A stretch of DNA of 57,887 nucleotides from Vibrio tasmaniensis 1F-187 (GTDB lineage: Bacteria > Pseudomonadota > Gammaproteobacteria > Enterobacterales > Vibrionaceae): assembly GCF_000272405.2 (NCBI RefSeq), contig NZ_AJZM02000177.1, positions 1-57,887 of the forward strand, read 5' to 3'. Below are positions 46,433 through 54,693 of the stretch, one piece after another. How positions within the stretch are numbered: the first letter of the stretch is position 1; every line of letters begins with the position of its first letter. The notes beneath the pieces were generated by a model. That model did no database searches. It was not told the origin of the DNA and worked only from the letters and a program-made list of their open reading frames with translations. The position numbers and the translations under genes are program-made.

Positions 46433-46457
46433 ATGCTTCTAATTCACACCCCAACCT

Positions 46458-46473
46458 GCGCAAACGTTTGCTT
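46458..46473. promoter_or_regulatory. PurR operator upstream of purT
   Basis: GCGCAAACGTTTGCTT is a near-perfect PurR box (consensus ACGCAAACGTTTNCNT) with the central CAAACGTTTG palindrome. It lies 67 bases before the purT start and would mediate purine repression. Confidence 0.8.
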
Positions 46474-46540
46474 TTATTCTTCAAATAAGTATGATCACCC
46501 CGTTTTCAATCAATCGTTCAAAAGATCGGAAGGAATTTCT

Positions 46541-47716
46541 ATGTTTGGTACTGCTACTCGTGAAAATGCTACTCGTGTACTTCTATTAGGTTCAGGTGAA
46601 CTGGGCAAAGAAGTTGCTATCGAGTGCCAACGTTTAGGCTTGGAAGTTATTGCATGTGACCGTTACGCAGACGCACCCGCAATGCAAGTTGCACATCGTA
46701 GTCATGTATTAGACATGTTAGACGGCGATGCACTGCAAGCAGTCATTGAACTTGAAAAACCAGATTATGTGGTTCCTGAAATTGAAGCTATTGCCACCAG
46801 CAAGTTGGTAGAGCTGGAAGCGCAAGGCTTAAATGTCGTTCCCACTGCAAATGCGACTAAGCTAACGATGAACCGCGAAGGTATCCGTCGCCTAGCTGCA
46901 GAAGAGCTAAAACTGAGCACTTCTCCTTACCGCTTTGCAGACACCTTTGAAGACTTCGCTGCCGCTGTTGAATTCGTGGGCATGCCTTGCGTTGTTAAGC
47001 CAGTAATGAGCTCTTCAGGTAAAGGCCAAAGCGTAATCAAAACAGAAGAAGACATTCAAAAGTCTTGGGACTACGCACAAGAAGGCGGCCGTACTGGCGC
47101 AGGTCGTGTGATCGTTGAAGGCTTCATCGACTTTGATTACGAAATTACGCTACTTACCGTTCGCGCAGTCGACGGTGTTCACTTCTGTGCGCCTATCGGT
47201 CACCGCCAAGAAGATGGTGATTACCGTGAATCATGGCAGCCACAAGTCATGTCAGACAACGCACTCAAAACAGCGCAATACACCGCTGAACAAGTGGTTA
47301 ACGCATTAGGTGGTCACGGTATCTTCGGCGTAGAGCTGTTTGTCAAAGGCGATCACGTTATCTTCAACGAAGTATCCCCTCGCCCACACGATACTGGCTT
47401 AGTGACTCTTATGTCTCAAGACTCATCGGAATTCGCACTGCACGTACGCGCGTTTACCGGTTTGCCGATCAAATCCATCACGCAATACGGTCCGTGTGCA
47501 TCAGCGGTTATCCTTGGTCAAGGCACTTCAACCAACATTCGTTTTGAAGGTCTTACAGAGGCGCTAGACGCACCACAGACGCAAGTTCGCTTGTTTGGTA
47601 AACCTGATATCGATGGTCGCCGTCGTCTAGGTGTGGCGCTTACTCGTCGCAACAGCACTGAGACTGCGATTGAAGATGCAATTGAGAGTGCTTCTAAAAT
47701 AAAAGTGATTTACTAG
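46541..47716 (+). CDS. purT: Formate-dependent GAR transformylase
   Basis: PurT (391 aa) uses formate and ATP to formylate glycinamide ribonucleotide in purine synthesis. It is an ATP-grasp enzyme: [15 protein letters not shown] at the N-terminus, [12 protein letters not shown] for ATP and [11 protein letters not shown] for Mg. I place the start at ATG 46541, after GGAAGGA; the frame open from 46433 adds 36 non-family residues and overlaps the PurR box. Confidence 0.96.
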   Translation: MFGTATRENATRVLLLGSGELGKEVAIECQRLGLEVIACDRYADAPAMQVAHRSHVLDMLDGDALQAVIELEKPDYVVPEIEAIATSKLVELEAQGLNVVPTANATKLTMNREGIRRLAAEELKLSTSPYRFADTFEDFAAAVEFVGMPCVVKPVMSSSGKGQSVIKTEEDIQKSWDYAQEGGRTGAGRVIVEGFIDFDYEITLLTVRAVDGVHFCAPIGHRQEDGDYRESWQPQVMSDNALKTAQYTAEQVVNALGGHGIFGVELFVKGDHVIFNEVSPRPHDTGLVTLMSQDSSEFALHVRAFTGLPIKSITQYGPCASAVILGQGTSTNIRFEGLTEALDAPQTQVRLFGKPDIDGRRRLGVALTRRNSTETAIEDAIESASKIKVIY

Positions 47717-47762
47717 CCAGCTATTCAATTCTGAACAATCACGAGTTCACATCTGAACAATA

Positions 47763-47793
47763 AAAAAAGACGGGCTATCGAGCCCGTCTTTTT
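47763..47793. terminator. Bidirectional terminator
   Basis: AAAAGACGGGCT pairs with AGCCCGTCTTTT around ATCG. It serves purT and the convergent tpm. Confidence 0.88.
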
Positions 47794-47848
47794 GTTCGTT
47801 TTAGCTGTTGGCGTTAGCTATTGGCTTAAAAGCAAACTCAGCTTAAGC

Positions 47849-48502
47849 TTAAGCGTCAGACTCAATCAAATACACTTCTTCACTGAATCGAGACAAACCT
47901 TTCTTCGCAATCTTTGGGTGTTCATCATCTGCGATATCTTGATTCAACAAAGTGATCTTATAACCTGCAAATAACTGATCGATCTCTAGCTTAGGTACGC
48001 TAAACGGAGGCCCTGCCATCTCACTTTGATCGTAATCCAATGTCACCAATAAGATTTTGCCGCCTGGCTTTAACAGTTGCTTCAAACGCTCTACATATTG
48101 CACGCGCATCTCTTCAGGCAATGCGACTAAAGACGCGCGATCGTAAATGGTATCGACAGGCTGGATTGGCGCTGAGAAGTAATCGCCCGTGTAGATGTTC
48201 AGTTCATCGAATTGATACAGCTCGTGCTGACCACTGATTTGAGTCACAGTCGGGGTGTAAAGGTGCTCTGCAAAAAATGCGCGAACCGCAATCTGACTTA
48301 ACTCGACACCTTGAACATCTTCATGCTTTGAAGCTAGCCAAATCAGATCTTCACTTTTGCCACAAAGTGGAACAAACACACTCTTCTCGTAGCTAGGCTC
48401 AGTCTTTTCCCAAAATTTAATCAGAAGTGGGTTTACATCTTCGAGGTGGAAACCAATTTGGTTGGCTGCCCATTTATTGTGCCAAAATTCAGGATTATTC
48501 AT
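47849..48502 (-). CDS. tpm: Thiopurine S-methyltransferase
   Basis: Tpm (217 aa) is a SAM-dependent methyltransferase that methylates thiopurines and, in bacteria, oxyanions such as selenite or tellurite. The start [30 protein letters not shown] and [15 protein letters not shown] are characteristic. Single gene, convergent with purT. Confidence 0.94.
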   Translation of the reverse strand: MNNPEFWHNKWAANQIGFHLEDVNPLLIKFWEKTEPSYEKSVFVPLCGKSEDLIWLASKHEDVQGVELSQIAVRAFFAEHLYTPTVTQISGQHELYQFDELNIYTGDYFSAPIQPVDTIYDRASLVALPEEMRVQYVERLKQLLKPGGKILLVTLDYDQSEMAGPPFSVPKLEIDQLFAGYKITLLNQDIADDEHPKIAKKGLSRFSEEVYLIESDA

Positions 48503-48825
48503 CTTTCGTTCATGTTAAACAGTCATAATGCAAGGGTACAGTATAGAGAGGTAAGAGCAACCTTAGCTTGGTTTAAAGTACCAAATTGGTTTCGATGAAA
48601 TCAGAAACTGGCTAAGTTCAAAGTTCTAATAATTGCGGAACTAACGGTTGGATTATTTGTCTATATCTTCACATTTTAAAGCAATATTAAACGTTAGAGT
48701 TGGTTTCTGTCTTAGCTAGCCCCATTTAATATGTAGTGAGTTTAGTTAAGCTGTTTTTACTCTTGTGCGTTACTGGTTACCCCTTTTAACTACCCGTTTT
48801 TGTAACCTTGTATTTTGGAGTTTGA
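48503..48825. other. Divergent noncoding region tpm/relV
   Basis: This 323-base AT-rich region holds the promoters of tpm and relV. A weak inverted pair GGTTAC/GTAACC spans 48775-48813. I see no ORF, operator or RNA gene. Confidence 0.5.
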
Positions 48826-49602
48826 ATGAGTGTATTTCTCCGTACGACGGCCCTAATGCTATTGGTATTGAGCCGAGCGCCTGCATTCGCAGCAGCACCT
48901 GTTTCAACAAGTTCGACTGATCAAACGCGCACTCCTGCGCAAAACCAAGTTTCATCAAACGTATTCCGTCATAGTTTGAGCGGCCTTTACGGCATCAAAG
49001 CCTTCGACTCACGCCCGACTCAGCCTTACACCGACTTCGATATTCTGTACAGCAAAGCACATCAAGGCCAAGCTGAACTAGAAACTATCTGTAAAAGTAC
49101 TGCCCTACTCACCAATTCTGAAGCGCTATTTGCTGGCGTTAAATCTCAAGCTCGTGCAGAAGAAAAAATCGCCCTTGAGCTTGATGGTGATGTAACAAAA
49201 ATTACCGACTTAGCCCGTGCAACTATCATCGCGAACGATGTAGAAAGCTTGGTTGAAGTTTACGAAGCGCTAAGCCGTGAAGCAGACGTTGTTAAGCTGA
49301 AAAACAAGTTTAAGTCACCAGCCGATTCTGGCTACCGTGACCTTAACTTGTTGGTTCGTTTACCTAAAACCAACATCATTGCAGAGGTTCAACTTCACTT
49401 GAAAGCGATTGCTGATGTGAAAAGTGGCCCTGAGCACGAACTCTACGAAATCATCCAAGGCATTGAGCGTCACGCAATTGCAGAACATCGCCCAATCAAC
49501 GATATCGAAGCGGCACAAATCAATAGCCTAAGACGCCAATCTTTAGAGCTTTACCAACAAGCATGGCAACCGTACATTACCACGCACATTAAAGCGGCAT
49601 AA
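48826..49602 (+). CDS. relV: Small alarmone synthetase RelV
   Basis: RelV (258 aa) is a vibrio-specific small (p)ppGpp synthetase with only the RelA/SpoT synthetase domain (about residues 65-215). Key residues line up with those I recall as essential in V. cholerae RelV: Lys106, Asp128, Arg131, Leu149 and Glu187 (one less than the Vc numbers). The first 23 residues look like a Sec signal peptide (hydrophobic LMLLVLSR core, AFA before Ala), odd for an enzyme using ATP and GTP. ATG has GGAG upstream. Neighbours ihfA and tpm match V. cholerae order. Confidence 0.9.
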   Translation: MSVFLRTTALMLLVLSRAPAFAAAPVSTSSTDQTRTPAQNQVSSNVFRHSLSGLYGIKAFDSRPTQPYTDFDILYSKAHQGQAELETICKSTALLTNSEALFAGVKSQARAEEKIALELDGDVTKITDLARATIIANDVESLVEVYEALSREADVVKLKNKFKSPADSGYRDLNLLVRLPKTNIIAEVQLHLKAIADVKSGPEHELYEIIQGIERHAIAEHRPINDIEAAQINSLRRQSLELYQQAWQPYITTHIKAA

Positions 49603-49638
49603 CCACTGGCATAAACGCTTACCATAAACAAGAACGAC

Positions 49639-49670
49639 AAAGGGCTGCATAATCGCAGCCCTTTCTTTTT
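49639..49670 (+). terminator. Terminator after relV
   Basis: AAAGGGCTGC pairs with GCAGCCCTTT around a 6-base loop, followed by CTTTTT. Confidence 0.88.
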
Positions 49671-49690
49671 ATTAGTGCTCTCGCGTTGCT

Positions 49691-49714
49691 TTCATTAGTT
49701 CATTAGTTCATTAG
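49691..49714. repeat. 8-bp tandem repeat TTCATTAG x3
   Basis: Three exact units in the convergent gap between relV and ihfA. Confidence 0.88.
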
Positions 49715-49865
49715 TATCAGAAAGCAAAATATAGGGGATGTCACTATTAGTGGTTAACGAAAAGGGTGGTTAACGAGAAGGGTAGCTAAGAAAAGGGAGT
49801 AAGGTGATACCACTAAGAGAAACTAGTGACAAGACAGTCAGCAAATGATGCATAAGACGTAGATA

Positions 49866-49891
49866 CAAAAAGACCACGCTAGGCGTGGTCT
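49866..49891 (-). terminator. Terminator of ihfA
   Basis: On the minus strand AGACCACGC pairs with GCGTGGTCT, followed by TTTTT. Confidence 0.88.
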
Positions 49892-49900
49892 ATTGCTTGG

Positions 49901-50197
49901 CTACTTCTCGATTTTAATATTTTCGACTCGGGCCTTCAGTTTTTGTCCCGGTCTAAAAGTAACAACACGTCGAGCAGAAATTGGAATGTCTTCACCAGTT
50001 TTCGGGTTACGACCAGGTCGCTCGTTTTTCTCACGAAGATCAAAGTTACCAAAACCAGACAGTTTTACCTGTTCGCCATTTTCAAGTGCCTTACGAACTT
50101 CTTCGAAAAACACTTCAACCGTTTCCTTGGCATCCCGCTTGCTGTATCCGAGTGTTTCAAACAGGTTCTCAGCCAAATCGGCTTTAGTGAGTGCCAT
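49901..50197 (-). CDS. ihfA: Integration host factor subunit alpha
   Basis: IhfA (98 aa) pairs with IhfB to bend DNA in replication, recombination and transcription. [20 protein letters not shown] and the DNA-binding arm [20 protein letters not shown] are diagnostic. In enterobacteria and, as I recall, V. cholerae it follows pheT; here 468 noncoding bases lie upstream instead. Confidence 0.97.
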   Translation of the reverse strand: MALTKADLAENLFETLGYSKRDAKETVEVFFEEVRKALENGEQVKLSGFGNFDLREKNERPGRNPKTGEDIPISARRVVTFRPGQKLKARVENIKIEK

Positions 50198-50665
50198 AAA
50201 ACTTTCCTCAAAGCTATGTTATACATTGCTACCATCTTCAGTAGCGCCAAAGCATTTACCCTATTCAATCAATGAGATAAGGTCATTTACAAGGAAAGTG
50301 TATGCCAAGCTTCTGATTTTCGCCAACTTTTTTATCTCATCAATTTAATTATTCTTTCAAATCAGGAAGATAACTCCCTTGTAAAGTCACATATATAGCT
50401 AAAAAACACCTAACCAACAGGTACGATGTGATATTATATCCCGCAAAACCCAACATAATAAGAATTTAAAACTTTAGTGTTCTGAAAGATAATTTTTGAG
50501 ACCTCTATCCTATACCCAATAAAATCAGCCACTTGATTTGATATCAAACTCAACAGAGGTTACTAAGTAACCATTATTAAATATGATATTTGTATCATTT
50601 CAGAATTTAATTCGAATTAGTCAATCCTTTCGACAATGCTATTCTGCTGTGTTTTTAGAAAACGC
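50198..50665. other. Noncoding region upstream of ihfA
   Basis: A 468-base AT-rich gap holds the ihfA promoter and the 3' side of the EamA gene. Two small palindromes, TTTGATATCAAA (50537-50548) and GGTTACT-A-AGTAACC (50558-50572), are close together. I see no supported ORF on either strand. Confidence 0.5.
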
Positions 50666-51559
50666 TCAATCAATCGTCTTTATTTCCCTAAGAGGTCTTA
50701 CGGTTGTCTTAGCAGGCTTCACTATCAAACCTATACCGACTAGAAACAGTACAGATGCCACAACTTGAGCGACTGATAGCACTTCGTCATACATAAAGTA
50801 ACCACTGATCAATGCGAATATAGGTACTAGCAAGGTTAACGGCGCTGTCGTGCTTAACGGATATTGAATTAACAGTTTATTCCACACCCAGTAACCGAAT
50901 AGCGTGGTTGGGTAAGCCTGAAACAACACAGCAATCGTTGCGTTCCAATCCCATTGTTCTATCGCCTGCCAAATAATTTGGTCACCGTGCAGCATCACCG
51001 CAAACAACACTAATGGAACTGGCGCAAATAGCATGCCCCACACGTTAAACGCAAAAGCCTGAGTGGTTTTAGACGCTTTAACAATCACGCCCATTAACGT
51101 CCAACTACACGCTGCGATCATAATAAGAATCACGCCATTAACAGTGACATTGCCCGTTGCTGCGGAAACCAGCACCGCCAACGCGCACATGGCTAACATC
51201 GCACCCATTAACTTGCGAACCGACGCACTTTCTTTGAAAACCCACACGCCAACCGCCATACCAATTAGCACATTGGTTGAAAGCAACACCGACGAAAGCC
51301 CCGATGAGAGCCCAGCGGTGATTGACCATGAAGCCATGCCCCAGATGCCCACACCAAACACAAAGCCATAACTCACTAAATAACGCCACGCGACATTCGG
51401 TCTTGCTACAAAAAATATCACCGGAATCACCGCTAGCGAGAAACGCGCGGCGGTTGCCAACAACGGATGAACATTGGTTACACCCATTTTGATCATCGAG
51501 AAATTGAATCCCCAAATTGCCATCACGAACACCGCTAACAACAAATCATTTCTTTTCAT
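50666..51559 (-). CDS. EamA-family (DMT) exporter
   Basis: This 297-aa protein has ten membrane helices in two EamA repeats and the motif start AVFVMAIWGFNFSMIKMGV. E. coli EamA exports O-acetylserine and cysteine; other members export amino acids or metabolites. I use ATG at 51559, which has GGGG-T upstream; the frame open to 51670 adds 37 residues and overlaps the divergent MocR gene. Divergent MocR and shared operator suggest it is the regulated target. Confidence 0.9.
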   Translation of the reverse strand: MKRNDLLLAVFVMAIWGFNFSMIKMGVTNVHPLLATAARFSLAVIPVIFFVARPNVAWRYLVSYGFVFGVGIWGMASWSITAGLSSGLSSVLLSTNVLIGMAVGVWVFKESASVRKLMGAMLAMCALAVLVSAATGNVTVNGVILIMIAACSWTLMGVIVKASKTTQAFAFNVWGMLFAPVPLVLFAVMLHGDQIIWQAIEQWDWNATIAVLFQAYPTTLFGYWVWNKLLIQYPLSTTAPLTLLVPIFALISGYFMYDEVLSVAQVVASVLFLVGIGLIVKPAKTTVRPLREIKTID

Positions 51560-51601
51560 ACTGACCCCTCCTTTGTTTTGAATGAGTATCCCTTGATCAA
51601 C

Positions 51602-51644
51602 AAAACCAGTACAGATACAATTTTTACAATAAAAACCAGTACAG
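51602..51644. promoter_or_regulatory. Paired direct repeat, candidate MocR operator
   Basis: AAAACCAGTACAG occurs exactly twice, at 51602-51614 and 51632-51644, 30 bp apart (about three helical turns). It lies in the divergent gap between the EamA-type and MocR genes. MocR regulators such as PdxR and GabR bind paired direct repeats. Confidence 0.65.
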
Positions 51645-51662
51645 TTAACAACGGTCGTGACC

Positions 51663-53045
51663 ATGAGCATCTACAGAAAGCTAGCCAATCAGTTTATTGA
51701 TGAGATTGAAACGGGGAAAAGACCCGAAGGTGGACGCATGCCTTCGCTGCGTCAATTAGCTAAACAACAAGCCATCAGCATGTCGACCGTGGTGAGCTGC
51801 TACCAAGAACTCGAATCACAAGGCTGGATACACTCTCGACCGCAAGCAGGGTATTTTGTTTCTCCTCATAAACCTGCTCGTTCAACCCCAGAGTGGGCAC
51901 AGTTTGAAAGTAAAGTGTCGAGCGTCAAGCTAACCTCATCGACTCACAACTCAATCAATGGATCTTTAGGGGTGTCTAGCACCGCCAATGATGAACAGTC
52001 GATTGTTGAACTGGAACGCAGTTTTCGCCGCGCTATTCGGCGTATGAGCAGCAGGCTAAACCATTACCCAGATACACAAGGTGAGCCAATGTTACGTCAG
52101 GCATTATCCACTCACTTTGCCAAGCTCGATGTACACTTTTCACCTGAAGAGATGGTGATTACTGCAGGCTGTATGTCTGCGATTAAGGCAGCACTTGAAT
52201 CGTGCACCAAAGAAGGCGACACCATCGCGATTAGTTCACCTTGTTTCAACGGCATTCTGGAGTTGCTCGGAAAGATGTCGCGACAAATCATCGAGATCCC
52301 ATCTCTGGATGACGGTATCGACTTGCAACAATTGGAAGCGCATTTGAAGAATAGACAAGTCGATGCCGCGATTTTTTGTACCTCTCATATGAACCCTCAA
52401 GGGATCAACATGTCGGCTAGTCAAAAACAAAAGCTTGCTGAATTAGCGAATCACTATCAAGTACCGATCATTGAAGATGATGTGTATCTGGAACTTTCTT
52501 ATTCCTCACACACTCCACTCCCCGCGAAATACTACGACAAAGGCGGCTATGTACTATGGTGTGGTTCAATATCGAAAAGCTTGTCACCGAGTTACCGATT
52601 AGGATGGTGCTTACCAGGGAGGTTCATTAACGAATACAAGGCTCAGTTTTCTGCTGCAAGCTATGGCGTCGCCCTACCCACTCAGCTTGCAGTTGCTGAC
52701 TTTATCGAATCTGGTCAATACGCAAAACACGTTAGAAGAAGGTGTACTCAGCTTCTCTCTTTGCGCCAGCAATACCTAAGTTATTTGGCTCAGCACCTTC
52801 CTCAAGGAGTAAAGATAAGTAACCCGCAAGGTGGCATGGTACTTTGGCTACAAATACCAAATTTGAACCAATCAAGCTTTGCTCAGGCAGTTGCCGACCA
52901 CAACATTGATATCAGGCTTGGGCACCTGTTTAGCACTCATGACCTTTACAGCAATTGCTTACGCATCAATATTGGTTACTCGTTAGAGGGAAAAGCCAAG
53001 CAGGAATTGAACGACTTAATCGAACTGATTCACGTTCATAGCTAA
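51663..53045 (+). CDS. MocR-family regulator
   Basis: This ~460-aa protein has a GntR helix-turn-helix (about residues 5-70, MPSLRQLAKQQAISMSTVV) and an aminotransferase-fold domain (about 115-455). The PLP lysine lies in CGSISKSLSPSYRLGW. It is divergent from the EamA exporter with a paired operator between, so it probably senses a PLP-reactive amine and controls that gene and itself. GTG at 51657 is an alternative start adding two residues. Confidence 0.9.
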   Translation: MSIYRKLANQFIDEIETGKRPEGGRMPSLRQLAKQQAISMSTVVSCYQELESQGWIHSRPQAGYFVSPHKPARSTPEWAQFESKVSSVKLTSSTHNSINGSLGVSSTANDEQSIVELERSFRRAIRRMSSRLNHYPDTQGEPMLRQALSTHFAKLDVHFSPEEMVITAGCMSAIKAALESCTKEGDTIAISSPCFNGILELLGKMSRQIIEIPSLDDGIDLQQLEAHLKNRQVDAAIFCTSHMNPQGINMSASQKQKLAELANHYQVPIIEDDVYLELSYSSHTPLPAKYYDKGGYVLWCGSISKSLSPSYRLGWCLPGRFINEYKAQFSAASYGVALPTQLAVADFIESGQYAKHVRRRCTQLLSLRQQYLSYLAQHLPQGVKISNPQGGMVLWLQIPNLNQSSFAQAVADHNIDIRLGHLFSTHDLYSNCLRINIGYSLEGKAKQELNDLIELIHVHS

Positions 53046-53084
53046 TACGTTCCAGTTCTTAATACGTGCCAGTTCATAATACGC
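53043..53084. repeat. 17-bp tandem repeat x2.5
   Basis: TAATACGTTCCAGTTCT, TAATACGTGCCAGTTCA and TAATACGC follow each other, starting in the MocR stop codon. Confidence 0.8.
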
Positions 53085-53358
53085 AGCTAGGACATCAAAG
53101 CTTTTCAGAATCGACTTTTTCATGGTCATTAGAACACCGAATTTTAATAGCCTTTTATCATAAAAAAGAAGGCTATCATTCCTATCTGATCTAGGTTAAA
53201 GCCCCGCACCGTAAGGAAAATGACTCGCTTCGATACCTTTAAATACTGAGTTTGCTAGCACATACAAAATTATGCAAACTGACTAATGACACATCACTTT
53301 TTAACTTCAATATACAACCGCCGGCGCTGGCGTTTTCCCGTATTTGAAGAGAATAATT
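53085..53358. promoter_or_regulatory. Upstream region of cqsA
   Basis: Together with the preceding repeat this is a 313-base gap. A weak hairpin ATAGCCTT/AAGGCTAT at 53148-53176 could end the MocR transcript. The rest should hold the cqsA promoter; no clear CRP palindrome or other operator is visible. Confidence 0.4.
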
Positions 53359-54540
53359 ATGAGTGATACAACAAAAAACAAACCACTACCTTCCTTTATC
53401 GAAGAACGCTTGAATTTCTATATTCAAGACCTCATTACCCAGAACCAAAGCCAAAAGCACTTGGTATTGGGTAAACGACCTCAGCGCAATGCCGTCGTGA
53501 TGCAGAGCAATGATTACTTAGCACTGTCACACAACAAACCGATCCAAGACGCCCATCAAGCAGCGATTATTGAACACGATGACAACGTAGTGATGTCTGC
53601 AATTTTTTTACAAGATGAAGAGTCTAAACCTGCGTTTGAAACCGAGCTCGCGAACTATGTCGGAATGGAGAGCTGTTTGCTTTCTCAGTCAGGTTGGGCG
53701 GCCAATATTGGACTATTACAAACCATCTGCCCGCCGGACACATCGGTGTATATCGACTTTTTTGCCCATATGTCGCTATGGGAAGGCATTCGTGCCGCTG
53801 GCGGCATCGCCCACCCGTTTATGCATAACAATATGAATCACCTGCGTAAACAGTTAGAGCGCCACGGCTCAGGCGTTATTGTGGTCGATTCGGTTTACAG
53901 TACCATTGGGACCATCGCCCCACTACGCGACATCTACGAAATGGCGCAAGAGTTTGATTGTGCCGTCGTCGTTGATGAATCGCATTCATTGGGCACGCAT
54001 GGGGAAAATGGTGCCGGCATAGTTCACGCATTGGGCCTTACAAAGCAAGTCGACTTCATCACCGTAAGTTTGGCTAAAACCTTTGCTTATCGTGCAGGCG
54101 CGATCCTTGGACCAAAACTACTTTCAGAAACCTTACCGTTTGTTGCTTATCCCGCGATTTTCAGCTCGACCGTGTTACCACAAGAGGTGGTCCGTTTAGA
54201 GAAAACATTAGAGGTAATCAAAAGTGCAGATGATAAACGACAGGCTCTGTTCCAGCGTGCTAAATCGTTGACTACGGGTCTAAAACGAATTGGCTTTAAT
54301 ATTCGCAGCGAGTCTCAAATTGTGGCATTAGAATGTGGTAGTGAAAGAAACACTGAACGTGTTCGCGATTTCCTCGAAGAACGGAATGTGTTCGGTGCGG
54401 TGTTCTGCCGCCCCGCTACGGGCAAGAACAAGAACATCATCCGATTTTCAGTGAATGCCGATATGACACCACGAGACATTGACCATGTGCTCACCGTTTG
54501 TCACGAAGCGTACCATCACCCAGAGTTAGAGTTCGTATAA
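53359..54540 (+). CDS. cqsA: CAI-1 autoinducer synthase
   Basis: CqsA (393 aa) is a PLP enzyme of the alpha-oxoamine synthase type that condenses an acyl-CoA with S-adenosylmethionine to give amino-CAI-1-type quorum signals. QSNDYLALSHN, VVVDESHSLGTHG and the PLP lysine Lys240 in SLAKTFAYRAGA are present. ATG at 53359 follows AAGAGA; the TTG at 53344 is rejected. Convergent with its receptor gene cqsS. Confidence 0.96.
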   Translation: MSDTTKNKPLPSFIEERLNFYIQDLITQNQSQKHLVLGKRPQRNAVVMQSNDYLALSHNKPIQDAHQAAIIEHDDNVVMSAIFLQDEESKPAFETELANYVGMESCLLSQSGWAANIGLLQTICPPDTSVYIDFFAHMSLWEGIRAAGGIAHPFMHNNMNHLRKQLERHGSGVIVVDSVYSTIGTIAPLRDIYEMAQEFDCAVVVDESHSLGTHGENGAGIVHALGLTKQVDFITVSLAKTFAYRAGAILGPKLLSETLPFVAYPAIFSSTVLPQEVVRLEKTLEVIKSADDKRQALFQRAKSLTTGLKRIGFNIRSESQIVALECGSERNTERVRDFLEERNVFGAVFCRPATGKNKNIIRFSVNADMTPRDIDHVLTVCHEAYHHPELEFV

Positions 54541-54609
54541 CACTGTACACACCAATTCTATAACTAACACAAACGGCAGGACTGAATAGACGCTATCATG
54601 TCGCGATAC

Positions 54610-54641
54610 AAAAAGAGCCCAGCGAATTGCTGAGCTCTTTC
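54610..54641. terminator. Bidirectional terminator between cqsA and cqsS
   Basis: AAAGAGC-CAGC pairs with GCTG-GCTCTTT with one mismatch. A-run and T-run flank it. Confidence 0.8.
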
Positions 54642-54693
54642 TTGTGTTCATCTATTCATCTAGTTCAGCTGGATAACCGGACGGTACAACAAA

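Noticed and set aside
46433..46540. N-terminal extension of purT
   Set aside because: It overlaps the cdd terminator and PurR operator, lacks a ribosome site and is not part of the PurT family; ATG 46541 has a clear GGAAGGA.
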